From JBECKX01 sp964468475 (GTDB taxonomy: Bacteria > Zixibacteria > MSB-5A5 > CAIYYT01), in contig CAYXUL010000060.1 in assembly GCA_964468475.1 (NCBI GenBank), positions 1 through 20,170 of the forward strand: DNA of 20,170 bases. Reading direction: 5' to 3'. The notes under the pieces are model-generated. The model had not been told where the DNA came from. It was given only the letters and a program-made list of their open reading frames with translations, and made no database searches. This document shows positions 1 to 9,259 of this stretch, piece by piece (within the stretch, counting starts at the first letter, position 1; every line of letters starts with the position of its first letter). A program made the translations under genes and the position numbers.

Positions 1-1
1 C

Positions 2-1276
2 ATTTTCCAGTTGTCGCCCTTGGTTCATGACGGCCGCTTTGCCAATAACGGCTGGTTGCAGGAGACTCCTTCTCCCATCACCAAGCTGACCTGGGACAAT
101 GCGGCGCTGATGAGTTTTGCGACGGCGCGGGAGTATCACCTCGATAATGGTGATCTCATCAGCATTGATGTAGGCGGCCGCAGCCTTGAACTGCCCGTCT
201 GGATTGTACCGGGACAGGTTGACAATTCGATTGTCGCTGAAGTCGGATACGGCCGCACGCACTCCGGGCGCGTCGGCAATGGCGTCGGGTTTGACACTTA
301 CAAGGTGCGCACAATGGCTGCACTCGGTTACGCAACCGGGGTAAAGATCACCAAGCTGAATCGCAAGTACAAGCTCGCCAGCGCGCAGGATCATGGCAGC
401 ATGGAAGGCCGGCCACTCGTTCGCGAAGCCACTTTGGAAGAGTATCGCAAAGATCCCAATTTCGCACCCGAGATGGTGGAGCACCCGCCGCTGAAGTCAC
501 TGTGGAAAGATCGCCCCTATAACGAAGGATACCAGTGGGGGATGGCAGTGGATCTCGGCACCTGCGTTGGCTGCGGTGCGTGCTCGGTTGCCTGCCAGAG
601 TGAGAATAACATCCCGATCGTGGGCAAGGAGCAGGTATCGCACGGCCGTGAGATGCATTGGATTCGTATCGATCGCTACTATTCCGGCGACTTAGACGCG
701 CCGGAGATAGCACATCAGCCGGTTCCCTGCATGCAGTGCGAGAACGCACCCTGCGAGCAGGTTTGCCCGGTGGCGGCCACGATGCATGACGATCAGGGCC
801 TGAACGTGATGGTATACAATCGTTGCATCGGCACGCGTTACTGCTCGAACAACTGCCCATATAAAGTTCGTCGCTTTAATTTCTTTAACTACACCAAGGA
901 CATGCCGGAGATCATCCAGATGGCGATGAACCCCGATGTCACAATTCGCTTTCGCGGCGTGATGGAAAAGTGTACTTACTGTATCCAGAGAATCGCTGAA
1001 GCGAAGATCAATTCGAAACTCGAAGACAGAAAGATACGCGAAGGTGAGATCAAGACCGCGTGCCAGCAGGCATGCCCGGCCGGCGCGATCACTTTCGGTG
1101 ACATAAATGATCCAGAAAGTAAAGTGCGGAAGATCAAAGAACAGAATCGCGATTACACTATGTTGGCGGAATTGAATGTCAGGACCAGGACAACCTATCT
1201 GGCTCGCATCCGCAATCCGCACCCGGATCTGGAAAAAGTAGAATCGACCGCGACAAGCGAGCCGGCGCAAGGATAA
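2..1276 (+). CDS. actB: ActB, molybdopterin/iron-sulfur subunit of alternative complex III, 5' truncated
   Basis: Peripheral iron-sulfur subunit of alternative complex III, which moves electrons from quinol oxidation towards cytochrome c and the oxidase. The frame is open to the window edge, so only the last ~424 residues are visible. The first part resembles the end of a molybdopterin-oxidoreductase (MopB) domain. After the linker, from about nt 540, comes a ferredoxin-like domain with four cysteine groups: CVGCGACSVAC, CMQCENAPCEQVC, CIGTRYCSNNC, and a split group CTYC...CQQAC. In the third group Thr replaces one Cys, which fits the single [3Fe-4S] cluster known for ActB; the other three should be [4Fe-4S]. 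ActB proteins are fusions of the two parts that are separate in Psr/Nrf-type enzymes. It is followed by actC after 24 bp. actA is expected upstream but is not visible. Confidence 0.93.
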   Translation: MFQLSPLVHDGRFANNGWLQETPSPITKLTWDNAALMSFATAREYHLDNGDLISIDVGGRSLELPVWIVPGQVDNSIVAEVGYGRTHSGRVGNGVGFDTYKVRTMAALGYATGVKITKLNRKYKLASAQDHGSMEGRPLVREATLEEYRKDPNFAPEMVEHPPLKSLWKDRPYNEGYQWGMAVDLGTCVGCGACSVACQSENNIPIVGKEQVSHGREMHWIRIDRYYSGDLDAPEIAHQPVPCMQCENAPCEQVCPVAATMHDDQGLNVMVYNRCIGTRYCSNNCPYKVRRFNFFNYTKDMPEIIQMAMNPDVTIRFRGVMEKCTYCIQRIAEAKINSKLEDRKIREGEIKTACQQACPAGAITFGDINDPESKVRKIKEQNRDYTMLAELNVRTRTTYLARIRNPHPDLEKVESTATSEPAQG

Positions 1277-1300
1277 CCGGCAGAACCAGAGGAACGTTAG

Positions 1301-2755
1301 TTGAGCGTAGAACGACATACAGAACCTCCGCTGATTCAGGGTAACCCGAGTTTTGCTGACGTCTCGGAACATATCGGCCGCGTCGTCGAGACGAAGGCGC
1401 CCCGGATGTGGTTCATCCTGTTCGGGTTCGCATTCTCCGGACTGCTGGTGCTGCTGGGATCGATCGGCTATCTCTTCTGGGAAGGCCTCGGAATCTGGGG
1501 CCTTAATATTCCCGTCGGCTGGGGCTTTGCGATCATCAACTTCGTCTGGTGGGTAGGAATTGGCCATGCCGGGACGCTGATTTCGGCGATTCTCTACCTC
1601 TTCCGACAGAAGTGGAGAACGTCGATCAATCGCTTCGCCGAGGCGATGACGATCTTTGCCGTGATTTGCGCGCTGATGTTCCCGGCGATCCACGTTGGTC
1701 GTGTCTGGGTGATCTATTGGGTGATCCCGATCCCCAACCAGATGGCAATGTGGCCCAATTTCCGCAGCCCCCTGCTGTGGGACTTTTTTGCCGTAGGAAC
1801 CTACTTTACTTGCTCACTGCTATTCTGGTATGTAGGCTTGATTCCCGACCTGGCGACGATTCGCGACCGCACCAAGAAACGCATCAAGAAAGTCCTTTAC
1901 GGAATCTTCGCCCTCGGCTGGCACGGCGGCAACCGCCAATGGAAGCACTATGAAGTAGCCTACCTGGTATTGGCAGGTATCTCGACGCCGCTGGTACTTT
2001 CGGTGCACTCGATTGTGAGTACCGACTTTGCGACCTCGATCCTGCCCGGCTGGCACACTACTATATTCCCGCCATACTTCGTTGCCGGAGCTATCTTCTC
2101 AGGCTTTGCAATGGTAATGACGCTGGTGATTATCTGCCGCAGGACCTTCCACCTCGAAAACTACATCACGCTCAATCATCTCGATAAGATGAACAAGGTG
2201 ATCCTGCTGACTTCATTGATGGTGGGATACTCTTACCTGACCGAAGCCTTTACCTCGTGGTATTCAGGCAACCCGTACGAGATGTTCATGTCGTTGAACC
2301 GCGCTTTCGGGCCGTACTGGTGGTCCTACTGGATCATGTTCAGCTGCAATGTCATCGTGCCGCAGGCGTTCTGGTTCAAGAAGGCGCGCAAGAACATCAC
2401 CTGGATGTTTATTGCCTCGTTGTTGATCAATGTCGGCATGTGGTTCGAGCGGTATGTTATCGTGATCACTCTCACGCGCGGCTACTTGCCCTCATCATGG
2501 GGCTGGTATTGGCCGACGATCTGGGATTATCTGACCTTAATTGGCTCCTTCGGGTTGTTCTTTACGCTGTTCCTGCTCTTTATTCGCTGGTTGCCGATGA
2601 TCGCGATGGCCGAAGTGAAGGGTGTGTTGCCGGCAGCGAAGACGCATCACGGCAAGAAAAAAGAAAGAGAAGCTGGCGAAGAGGCAGTGGAAGGCGACGA
2701 AAAGCGCGTCGGCGCTTCAGGTGAAGTTAACCCGGCGCTGGAGGGTGCAGGCTAA
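1301..2755 (+). CDS. actC: ActC, NrfD/PsrC-like membrane subunit of alternative complex III
   Basis: Integral membrane subunit that, by analogy with PsrC/NrfD proteins, carries the quinol-binding site and faces ActB. The 484-residue protein is strongly hydrophobic with about ten membrane segments between residues ~35 and ~440, and ends in a charged Lys/Glu-rich cytoplasmic tail. The start is TTG at 1301, preceded by AGAGGA (1288-1293) at a spacing of 7 nt; no better ATG lies near. Family-like stretches include WWVGIGHAGTLISAILYL and the FERYVIVI region late in the protein. The stop codon overlaps the start of actD by one base (TAATG), implying translational coupling. Confidence 0.93.
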   Translation: MSVERHTEPPLIQGNPSFADVSEHIGRVVETKAPRMWFILFGFAFSGLLVLLGSIGYLFWEGLGIWGLNIPVGWGFAIINFVWWVGIGHAGTLISAILYLFRQKWRTSINRFAEAMTIFAVICALMFPAIHVGRVWVIYWVIPIPNQMAMWPNFRSPLLWDFFAVGTYFTCSLLFWYVGLIPDLATIRDRTKKRIKKVLYGIFALGWHGGNRQWKHYEVAYLVLAGISTPLVLSVHSIVSTDFATSILPGWHTTIFPPYFVAGAIFSGFAMVMTLVIICRRTFHLENYITLNHLDKMNKVILLTSLMVGYSYLTEAFTSWYSGNPYEMFMSLNRAFGPYWWSYWIMFSCNVIVPQAFWFKKARKNITWMFIASLLINVGMWFERYVIVITLTRGYLPSSWGWYWPTIWDYLTLIGSFGLFFTLFLLFIRWLPMIAMAEVKGVLPAAKTHHGKKKEREAGEEAVEGDEKRVGASGEVNPALEGAG

Positions 2756-3336
2756 TGTCACAGATGCCCGCCAAAGTAGAGAAAGATATTTATGGGTTGG
2801 TGGCTGAATTCGCCAATCCTGATGCCCTCGTGCATGCCGCCGAGAAGGTGCGTGAAGCAGGGTACAAGGTGTACGATTGCCACTCGCCGTTCCCGATCCA
2901 CGGCATGGATGAGGCTATGGGGGAGACGCGTTCGCCAATCGGCTACATAGTTGGCGGTGCGGCTTTGCTGGCATTCTTCAGTTTCGTGGCCTTCCTTTAC
3001 TGGGTGACCGCAGTTGACTACAAGTTTGTGATTTCAGGCAAGCCATATTTCAGTTACCAGGCTTTCGTACCGGTGATTTTCGCTGTCTGCGTGCTAACTT
3101 CCGCGATTGTTGCCACCTTCGGAATGATCGCCATCAACCGTTTGCCGCAGTGGTTTCATCCGCTCTTCGAGTCGAAAAATTTCGCTCGCGTCACCGACGA
3201 CGGGTTCTTTGTAAGCGTCGCGGCGGTAGACCCCAAGTTTGATATTTCCGCTACGAGTGATTTCCTTACTGGAATCGGCGGCACCAATATCGAGGTCATT
3301 GAGGTCAAACCTGATTCAGCGGAGGAGGAAGAGTGA
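2755..3336 (+). CDS. actD: ActD, DUF3341 membrane subunit of alternative complex III
   Basis: A 193-residue protein of the DUF3341/ActD family: a soluble N-terminal domain (YGLVAEFANPDALVHAAEKV, typical opening), two membrane helices at roughly residues 62-84 and 103-126, and a C-terminal soluble part. In solved alternative complex III structures ActD lies beside ActC and carries no cofactor; none is visible here. ATG at 2755 overlaps the actC stop by one base, with GGAGG inside the end of actC. Its own stop overlaps the GTG start of actE by 4 nt. The gene order matches known act operons. Confidence 0.92.
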   Translation: MSQMPAKVEKDIYGLVAEFANPDALVHAAEKVREAGYKVYDCHSPFPIHGMDEAMGETRSPIGYIVGGAALLAFFSFVAFLYWVTAVDYKFVISGKPYFSYQAFVPVIFAVCVLTSAIVATFGMIAINRLPQWFHPLFESKNFARVTDDGFFVSVAAVDPKFDISATSDFLTGIGGTNIEVIEVKPDSAEEEE

Positions 3337-3977
3337 GCGGTATCAAGCACTCACACAGCTTCGCGCTGAACTGTCTGTTCAGGGTGGCCCCGGTGCTGAT
3401 CGTAGCGGCCCTGTTGAGCGGTTGCTCGCGCGGAATGCCAAAGGAAAAGCCACCGATACACCTGAATTTGAACATGGATTTCCAAAATAAATATCTTCCG
3501 CAAGAGAGCAGCAAGTTTTTCAAAGATGGTATGACCATGCGTATGCCCGTTCCCGGAACTGTGGCATGGGGCGATACGGCCTTTTTGAATACACCTTATT
3601 TCCTAGGGGTAGACTCGAGGGACTCAGCGATCGCTAAAATCCCGATTCCGGTGGATATGAAGTTGCTGGAGCGGGGGCAGGAGCGTTTCGACATATTTTG
3701 CGCTCCGTGTCATGGACGAACCGGCGACGGTCAGGGTATCGTGGTGAAGCGCGGGATGCTGCCGCCACCAAGTTACCATGATCCGCGTCTGCTCAAGGTC
3801 AAGGATGGTTACATCTTCAATGTGATCACGCACGGGCTTCGGAACATGCCGTCGTATGCGCATCAGATTCCGGTTCAGGATCGCTGGGCGATCATCTCCT
3901 ACGTGCGGGCATTGCAGCGCAGCCAGGATGCGTCACTCAAGGACATTCCTGAGGAAATGCGCGACAAGGTAAAGTAA
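3333..3977 (+). CDS. actE: ActE, monoheme cytochrome c lipoprotein of alternative complex III
   Basis: A 214-residue membrane-anchored cytochrome c that should relay electrons out of alternative complex III on the periplasmic side. The N terminus is a lipoprotein signal with lipobox LLSGC (Cys31). The heme site is CAPCH at residues 123-127 in the context FDIFCAPCHGRTGDGQG, and a likely axial Met lies in GLRNMPSYAHQIP. The start is GTG at 3333, overlapping the actD stop (GTGA), with a strong GGAGGAGGA run at 3321-3329. It sits between actD and actF, as expected for ActE. Confidence 0.92.
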   Translation: MSGIKHSHSFALNCLFRVAPVLIVAALLSGCSRGMPKEKPPIHLNLNMDFQNKYLPQESSKFFKDGMTMRMPVPGTVAWGDTAFLNTPYFLGVDSRDSAIAKIPIPVDMKLLERGQERFDIFCAPCHGRTGDGQGIVVKRGMLPPPSYHDPRLLKVKDGYIFNVITHGLRNMPSYAHQIPVQDRWAIISYVRALQRSQDASLKDIPEEMRDKVK

Positions 3978-4007
3978 GGTGAAGGGATAGTTTCTTATCG
4001 AAATATT

Positions 4008-5195
4008 ATGAAGTTTGATTCGAGTACATATCGGCTGACTGACTCCGGCAAGCTGGGAACGATTGCTTTGATCATTGGAGTGCTGGGTTTGGTTGTGTCA
4101 GTGGTTGGTTATGCTGCTGACGCGAATCAATTTTATGCCTCGTATTTGACGGCATTTGTGTTCTGGGTGAGCATCGGTCTTGGTGGACTCTTCTTCACCA
4201 TGGTTCACCACATGGCAGGCGCGAATTGGAGTGTAGTTATTCGCCGGATTCTGGAGAGCGTGGGTTCCGCACTGCCGGTGATGTTCATTTTCTTTATCCC
4301 GCTTATTTTCGGTATGCATCACCTGTTCGAGTGGTCTCACGCTGATCAGGTTGCGGCGGACCCGTTGCTGCAGCACAAGACGCCGTACCTGAACATTCCT
4401 TTCTTCGTGATTCGCGGCATAATCTACTTTGCGGTCTGGTCGTTTCTTGCTTATCGCCTCCATAGACTCTCAATCAAGCAGGATAGTGATCCCTCGCCAG
4501 AGATCGTGAGCAGCTTCAAGAAGATCAGCGGTGCGGGTCTCATCCTGTTTGCTGTGACACTAACGCTCGCATCGGTTGACTGGATGATGACCCTGGAGGC
4601 GAAGTGGTACTCCACGATATTCGGCGCCTACTATTTCAGCGGCGCGGCGATGGCAATGATGGCTTTTGCTCAGATCTTCATCGTACATCTGCGCTGGAAT
4701 AACGTGCTCGAGAATACGATTACAGTGGAGCATGACCACGATATCGCCAAACTGAGCTTTGCCTTTATCGTCTTCTGGGCATACATGGCATTCTCGCAGT
4801 ATATGCTCATCTGGTATGCCAACATCCCCGAGGAGACAGTCTGGTTCGCAGAGCGCTGGGTGGGTTCCTGGAAAACCGTGTCACTGGTGCTGGTGTTCGG
4901 GCAATTTGCGATACCCTTCCTGATCCTGATCACCCGGGGCGCAAAACGCAGCTCGCGAATGATGATGATGGGTGGTTTCTGGCTGCTGATCATGCACTAC
5001 GTTGATATGTATTGGTTGGTCATGCCTGCCTTCAACCATCAAGGTGCGCATGTCTCCTGGATGGATCTGAGCACGCTGTTGGGCATAGGTGGGATTTTCG
5101 TGTGGTTCTTCTGGCGAAACTTCGCCGCCCACGCACTGATACCGGTTAACGATCCGAGGCTTGAGGCATCGATTGAGTTCGTTAACCGCTACTAG
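4008..5195 (+). CDS. actF: ActF, membrane subunit of alternative complex III
   Basis: A 395-residue integral membrane protein with about ten helices, distantly related to ActC/NrfD-type proteins and found as the last large membrane subunit in act operons. Typical stretches are FYASYLTAFVFWVSIGLGGLF near the N terminus and SVDWMMTLEAKWYSTIFGAY mid-protein. The ATG at 4008 is the first sensible start. The nearest purine-rich stretch (GAAGGGA, about 3981-3987) lies ~20 nt upstream, unusually far, so ribosome binding here is weakly marked. It follows actE by 30 bp, with 81 bp before the next gene. Confidence 0.92.
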   Translation: MKFDSSTYRLTDSGKLGTIALIIGVLGLVVSVVGYAADANQFYASYLTAFVFWVSIGLGGLFFTMVHHMAGANWSVVIRRILESVGSALPVMFIFFIPLIFGMHHLFEWSHADQVAADPLLQHKTPYLNIPFFVIRGIIYFAVWSFLAYRLHRLSIKQDSDPSPEIVSSFKKISGAGLILFAVTLTLASVDWMMTLEAKWYSTIFGAYYFSGAAMAMMAFAQIFIVHLRWNNVLENTITVEHDHDIAKLSFAFIVFWAYMAFSQYMLIWYANIPEETVWFAERWVGSWKTVSLVLVFGQFAIPFLILITRGAKRSSRMMMMGGFWLLIMHYVDMYWLVMPAFNHQGAHVSWMDLSTLLGIGGIFVWFFWRNFAAHALIPVNDPRLEASIEFVNRY

Positions 5196-5276
5196 AGCAC
5201 ATCTACGTTTAGAACCGGCTTCGGCTCCGAAGTCATGAAGTTTGCATCGCATTGTTGAGGATTCCATACTTTTCGA

Positions 5277-5636
5277 ATGATGGACATGACAGGTTCGAGC
5301 GATCCACATACAGATTCGACTGCGGAATTTGGCTATGAGAAGAAAGACATAAGTGTCTGGAAGTCTTTGGTGTCAATAGTCGCGGTTGTTCTCGTAATCG
5401 TCTTTTCTCTTGTTCTGGTCGATGACCTTTTTGTCACTACCAAGGAACGGATGATCGAACAATACGTTTTAAAGCCGGAGTCGATTCAACTACGGGAATT
5501 GCAGGCAAAAGAGACCGAAATACTCACGTCTTACGCTGTGTTGGACAAGAAGAAGGGTATCTACCGCATCCCAATCTCGAGAGCCATGAAACTCATGGCC
5601 GATGAAGCATACCGGCAACGAGTCGGAGAAAGATAG
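5277..5636 (+). CDS. small single-helix membrane protein, possible ActG-like accessory subunit
   Basis: A 119-residue protein with a short polar N terminus, one membrane helix at about residues 30-48 (LVSIVAVVLVIVFSLVLV) and a charged soluble C-terminal part ending near the motif KKKGIYRIPISRAMKLMADE. From memory, small proteins with this kind of 'G-[VI]-x-RIPIxxAM' ending occur beside oxidase genes of other alternative complex III clusters; I could not check this. Position between actF and sco suggests a small structural or assembly subunit of the ACIII-oxidase supercomplex. Two tandem ATGs (5277 and 5280) and a third at 5286 are possible starts; TGAGGA lies about 15 nt upstream. Confidence 0.75.
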   Translation: MMDMTGSSDPHTDSTAEFGYEKKDISVWKSLVSIVAVVLVIVFSLVLVDDLFVTTKERMIEQYVLKPESIQLRELQAKETEILTSYAVLDKKKGIYRIPISRAMKLMADEAYRQRVGER

Positions 5637-5638
5637 GC

Positions 5639-6514
5639 TTGGCAATGTTCTCAGCGATGTTTGCTGGCAATAAAAATAGTAGCCTGACAACTGTAGCATT
5701 GATTCTCATGACTGGACTTATGCTGATGGGTCTGCGTCAGACCACGCAGGCGCAGGCGTTGCGAGATGATCCGGAATTGAAGAAGATTGATGTGCAGGAA
5801 CACCTTGGTGATACCATCCCGACCAATCTTCAGTTTGTGGATCACATGGGAAACAAAGTCAACCTGAATGATTTCTTTCATAAAGGTAAACCGGTAATCC
5901 TGACTCTGAACTACTACCGCTGCCCCATGCTCTGCACGCAGGAACTCAATGGCCTGGCAGAAGCAATGATGCAGCTCAAGGACTGGACGCCGGGGGATCA
6001 GTATCAGGTTGTCACGATCAGCATTGACCCTACGGAGACCCCGGAGTTGGCTGATTCGAAGCGCTATCGTTACATATCCAGCCTCGGAGACCTGGGACAA
6101 AATGCCGAGTGGCATTTCCTCGTTGGTGACCAACCGCAGATAAAGAAGCTCGCCGATGCGGTCGGGTTCAAGTATTTCTATATCAAAGAGAACAAGCAGT
6201 TCGCGCATCCCGCGGTGATATTCCTGCTCTCGGACAAGGGAGTCATATCGCGGTACCTGTATGGGCTGTCATATAAGCCGCGTGACCTCAGGCTGGCGCT
6301 GGTTCAGGCCGGCGATGGAAAGATAGGCACCACAGTCGACAAGCTGATACTCTACTGCTGTCAATATGACCCTGACGCCAAGGGCTATGTACTGTTTGCA
6401 CAACACGTCATGACACTCGGCGGTGTGGTAACGCTTGTCCTGATGGTCGTGTTTTTGATATTCATGTTCGTGCGGTACAAAGTGCGCAAGGTTGCTCATC
6501 ACTCGGCAGCATGA
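5639..6514 (+). CDS. sco: Sco1/SenC-family copper chaperone with C-terminal membrane anchor
   Basis: Thioredoxin-fold copper chaperone that should load the CuA site of the CoxB encoded next door. A hydrophobic segment ending in AQA (about residues 15-40) is a signal peptide or anchor. The domain carries CPMLC (Cys95 and Cys99, the CxxxC copper site) and the distal His in FAHPAVIFLL (His190), so all three ligands are present. A further C-terminal helix (about residues 256-285) is extra to the minimal family and makes it membrane-bound at that end. The start is TTG at 5639 or ATG at 5645; GGAGAAAG at 5625-5632 favours the TTG by spacing. It starts 2 nt after the preceding stop. Confidence 0.92.
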   Translation: MAMFSAMFAGNKNSSLTTVALILMTGLMLMGLRQTTQAQALRDDPELKKIDVQEHLGDTIPTNLQFVDHMGNKVNLNDFFHKGKPVILTLNYYRCPMLCTQELNGLAEAMMQLKDWTPGDQYQVVTISIDPTETPELADSKRYRYISSLGDLGQNAEWHFLVGDQPQIKKLADAVGFKYFYIKENKQFAHPAVIFLLSDKGVISRYLYGLSYKPRDLRLALVQAGDGKIGTTVDKLILYCCQYDPDAKGYVLFAQHVMTLGGVVTLVLMVVFLIFMFVRYKVRKVAHHSAA

Positions 6515-6561
6515 GCAGGCACAGCCGAAACCTGAGATAGAGGATTGATACTTAAGATATA

Positions 6562-7599
6562 ATGAATAACGGTCCGACTTTCTGGATGCCAGGCGGCCAT
6601 TCGACCGTGGCCGGTGACGTCGACGCCCTTTTTTATTTCATCTTTTACGCTTCGCTGATCCTGATGGCGATAGTGACGTTCACGATTGTTTATTTCGTGA
6701 TACGTTATCGGCGGCGCGGCAAGCCGGGGTTGACATCGGGACCAACTGAAAACAAAGCCCTGGAAATCACATGGACGGTTATCCCGACTATACTGGTGTT
6801 TATCATTTTTGCCTGGGGGTTCAAGGACTATTTGCGGTTGCATATCGTTCCCGCGAATTCTATGGAGGTCAAGGTAACGGCTCAACAGTGGTTCTGGTCG
6901 TTTCAATATCCGGACGGCGCGACTAACGTCAACGAGTTGGTAGTGCCTGTGGATAAGCCGGTGAAATTGCTGATGTCATCGAAGGATGTTATTCACAGTT
7001 TCTATGTACCGAGTTTCAGGATAAAGCAGGACGTGCTGCCGAACAGGTATACCATCGAGTGGTTTCAGGCTACGGACACAGGTTCTTATAACTTATTCTG
7101 CGCCGAGTACTGCGGGGAAAAGCATTCCTCAATGATTGGCAAGGTCAAGGTCGTGACGCAGCCGGAATACGAGGAGTGGCTGCAAACCGCACAGGGCCCT
7201 TCGGGAGGGCAGTCACCGGCGGAGTATGGCGAACAGTTGTATCACAGCAAGGCGTGTGTTACCTGCCATTCGATTAACGGTACTCCCGGCACCGGCCCCA
7301 GCTTCCTGAACAAATTCGGCTCGATGGAAACGCTCGAAGGCGGCGAAAAGGTGCTGATCGACGAAAACTACGTGCGAGAATCGATTCTGAAACCGCGAGC
7401 CAAGGTCGTGAAAGGCTTTCAGCCGGTAATGCCGACCTTTCAAGGTCTGCTGAATGACAAGCAAATCGATGCAATCGTTGCGTTTTTGAAATCGATAGGA
7501 AAGAACCCTCCGCCTGAGCAAAGCCAGGAAAAGGGTGAGTCGGGCAGCAGCCAGAGTAAGACCTCAGATACGACAGGACAGGCCAGCAAGAACAAGTGA
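6562..7599 (+). CDS. coxB: cytochrome c oxidase subunit II with fused cytochrome c (caa3-type)
   Basis: Subunit II of a heme-copper oxygen reductase, receiving electrons at its C-terminal heme c and passing them to CuA and subunit I. Two N-terminal helices (about residues 22-46 and 70-88) anchor it. The cupredoxin domain shows a full CuA set: His145 (VIHSFYVP), then Cys180, Glu182, Cys184, His188 and Met191 in FCAEYCGEKHSSMIG. The fused cytochrome domain has CVTCH (residues 232-236) and a likely axial Met290 (QPVMPTF). A hydrophilic Ser/Gln/Glu-rich tail closes the 345 residues. ATG at 6562; AGAGGA at 6539-6544 is 17 nt away, longer than usual. Confidence 0.96.
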   Translation: MNNGPTFWMPGGHSTVAGDVDALFYFIFYASLILMAIVTFTIVYFVIRYRRRGKPGLTSGPTENKALEITWTVIPTILVFIIFAWGFKDYLRLHIVPANSMEVKVTAQQWFWSFQYPDGATNVNELVVPVDKPVKLLMSSKDVIHSFYVPSFRIKQDVLPNRYTIEWFQATDTGSYNLFCAEYCGEKHSSMIGKVKVVTQPEYEEWLQTAQGPSGGQSPAEYGEQLYHSKACVTCHSINGTPGTGPSFLNKFGSMETLEGGEKVLIDENYVRESILKPRAKVVKGFQPVMPTFQGLLNDKQIDAIVAFLKSIGKNPPPEQSQEKGESGSSQSKTSDTTGQASKNK

Positions 7600-7615
7600 C
7601 AGTGAGAGTAAGCAA

Positions 7616-9238
7616 ATGAGTACTGCAGCAGTAAACGCCATACCGGAGCGAACTTATCTCAACTATCCGAAGGGGATAAAGTCGTGGCTGCTCACGCGCG
7701 ACCACAAGCGGATCGGTTTGATGTATCTGTTCGCGATCATGTTCTTTTTCCTGCTCGGTGGAATCTTTGCGTTGCTTATTCGCTGGGAGTTGTTTACGCC
7801 TGCCGCCGACATTATGCACCAGGAAACGTACAATAAACTGTTCACGCTGCACGGGGCGATTATGATCTTCCTCTTCATAATCCCCTCGATTCCGGCGGCG
7901 TTGGGTAATTTTATCCTGCCGATGATGCTCGGCGCCAAAGATGTTGCCTTCCCTCGTCTTAACCTCGCAAGTTGGTATGTCTACTGTCTCGGCGCTTCCT
8001 TCCTGATCTATGCGCTGATCACCAACGCCGCAGATACCGGATGGACATTCTATACTCCTTACAGCACACGAACGACGACGGCGGTGATCTCAACGACCTT
8101 AGGGATTTTCATTCTCGGATTCTCATCGATTTTCACGGGACTCAACTTCATTGTCACCATTCACAAACTGCGAGCACCGGGAATGACCTGGTTCAAGATG
8201 CCGCTGTTTGCCTGGGGAATCTACGCGACGGCTATCCTGCAGGTTCTGGCGACGCCGGTACTCGGCATCACGCTTGCTCTGCTGATTCTCGAGCGACTCT
8301 TTGGAATCGGCATCTTTGATCCGGCCCTGGGTGGTGACCCGGTGCTTTATCAGCACTTCTTCTGGTTCTATTCGCACCCGGCGGTGTATATCATGATCCT
8401 GCCCGGCATGGCGATCATCAGCGAGACCGTCTCCGTCTTCTCGCATAAAAAGATATTTGGCTATAAACTGATCGCCTACTCAAGCCTGGGTATTGCCTTC
8501 GTGAGCTTCCTCGTCTGGGGACACCACATGTTTGTCAGCGGTCAATCTGAATTGGCGGCGATGGTGTTCTCGTTCCTTACATTTCTCGTGGGGATACCTT
8601 CGGGAATCAAAGTATTCAATTGGCTGGCGACGATGTACAAGGGGTCAATCTCGCTGGAAGCGCCCATGCTATATACTCTCAGTTTCCTGATCCTGTTCAC
8701 CATCGGCGGGATTACCGGCATCTTCCTGGGCGCGCTGGCAGTTGATGTGCACATGCACGACACCTATTTCGTAGTGGCGCATTTCCATTATGTCATGATG
8801 GGGGGCACGGTGATGGCGCTGCTGGCCGGTCTCCATTACTGGTGGCCGAAGATATGGGGCCGAATGTATAGCGAGTTCTGGGCGAAAATTGCGGCTGCTC
8901 TGATATTCATTGGTTTCAACATGACCTTCTTTACGCAGTTCATTCTTGGCTCGCGGGGTATGCCGCGACGCTACTTCACATACCTGGAGCAATATCAACC
9001 CCTGCACGCATTTTCCTCAGTAGGCGCTCTGGTGCTGGGTTCAGGTTTCGTTGTTATGGGAGTGTACCTGATTGCCGCGATTTTCAAGGGCAAGCCGGCA
9101 GGGAACAATCCCTGGGGCTCGCTCAGTTTCGAGTGGTTGACGACTTCGCCGCCGCCTCCCGACAACTTCGATGAGCTGCCGGTGCTGACCCACGGTCCGT
9201 ATGACTATGACACAATTGAAGTCGCTGAGACGAGGTAG
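7616..9238 (+). CDS. coxA: cytochrome c oxidase subunit I, A2-type
   Basis: Catalytic subunit that reduces oxygen to water and pumps protons; 540 residues, about twelve helices. Heme a ligands are His79 and His391, heme a3 His389, and CuB ligands His254, His303 and His304; Tyr258 is placed to form the His-Tyr crosslink. The motif YSHPAVY (252-258) has Tyr-Ser where A1 enzymes have the proton-channel Glu, which marks the A2 subfamily. The D-channel Asp109 (AKDVAFPR) and K-channel Lys332 (PSGIK, Ser in place of the usual Thr) are present. The reading frame is open further upstream to 7535 inside coxB, but ATG 7616, after a GTGAGAG stretch and beyond the coxB stop, gives the normal N terminus. 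Confidence 0.96.
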   Translation: MSTAAVNAIPERTYLNYPKGIKSWLLTRDHKRIGLMYLFAIMFFFLLGGIFALLIRWELFTPAADIMHQETYNKLFTLHGAIMIFLFIIPSIPAALGNFILPMMLGAKDVAFPRLNLASWYVYCLGASFLIYALITNAADTGWTFYTPYSTRTTTAVISTTLGIFILGFSSIFTGLNFIVTIHKLRAPGMTWFKMPLFAWGIYATAILQVLATPVLGITLALLILERLFGIGIFDPALGGDPVLYQHFFWFYSHPAVYIMILPGMAIISETVSVFSHKKIFGYKLIAYSSLGIAFVSFLVWGHHMFVSGQSELAAMVFSFLTFLVGIPSGIKVFNWLATMYKGSISLEAPMLYTLSFLILFTIGGITGIFLGALAVDVHMHDTYFVVAHFHYVMMGGTVMALLAGLHYWWPKIWGRMYSEFWAKIAAALIFIGFNMTFFTQFILGSRGMPRRYFTYLEQYQPLHAFSSVGALVLGSGFVVMGVYLIAAIFKGKPAGNNPWGSLSFEWLTTSPPPPDNFDELPVLTHGPYDYDTIEVAETR

Positions 9239-9259
9239 TGAGCGACAGAGGAATAGACG

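Noticed and set aside
692..1693. Long minus-strand open frame opposite actB/actC
   Set aside because: It overlaps clear family-level genes on the other strand, is rich in Arg/His without domain patterns, and is best explained as a GC-driven shadow frame.
5219..5232. CTTCG/CGAAG hairpin between actF and the next gene
   Set aside because: Only a 5-bp stem with a 4-nt loop and no T-run; too weak to call a terminator or processing site.
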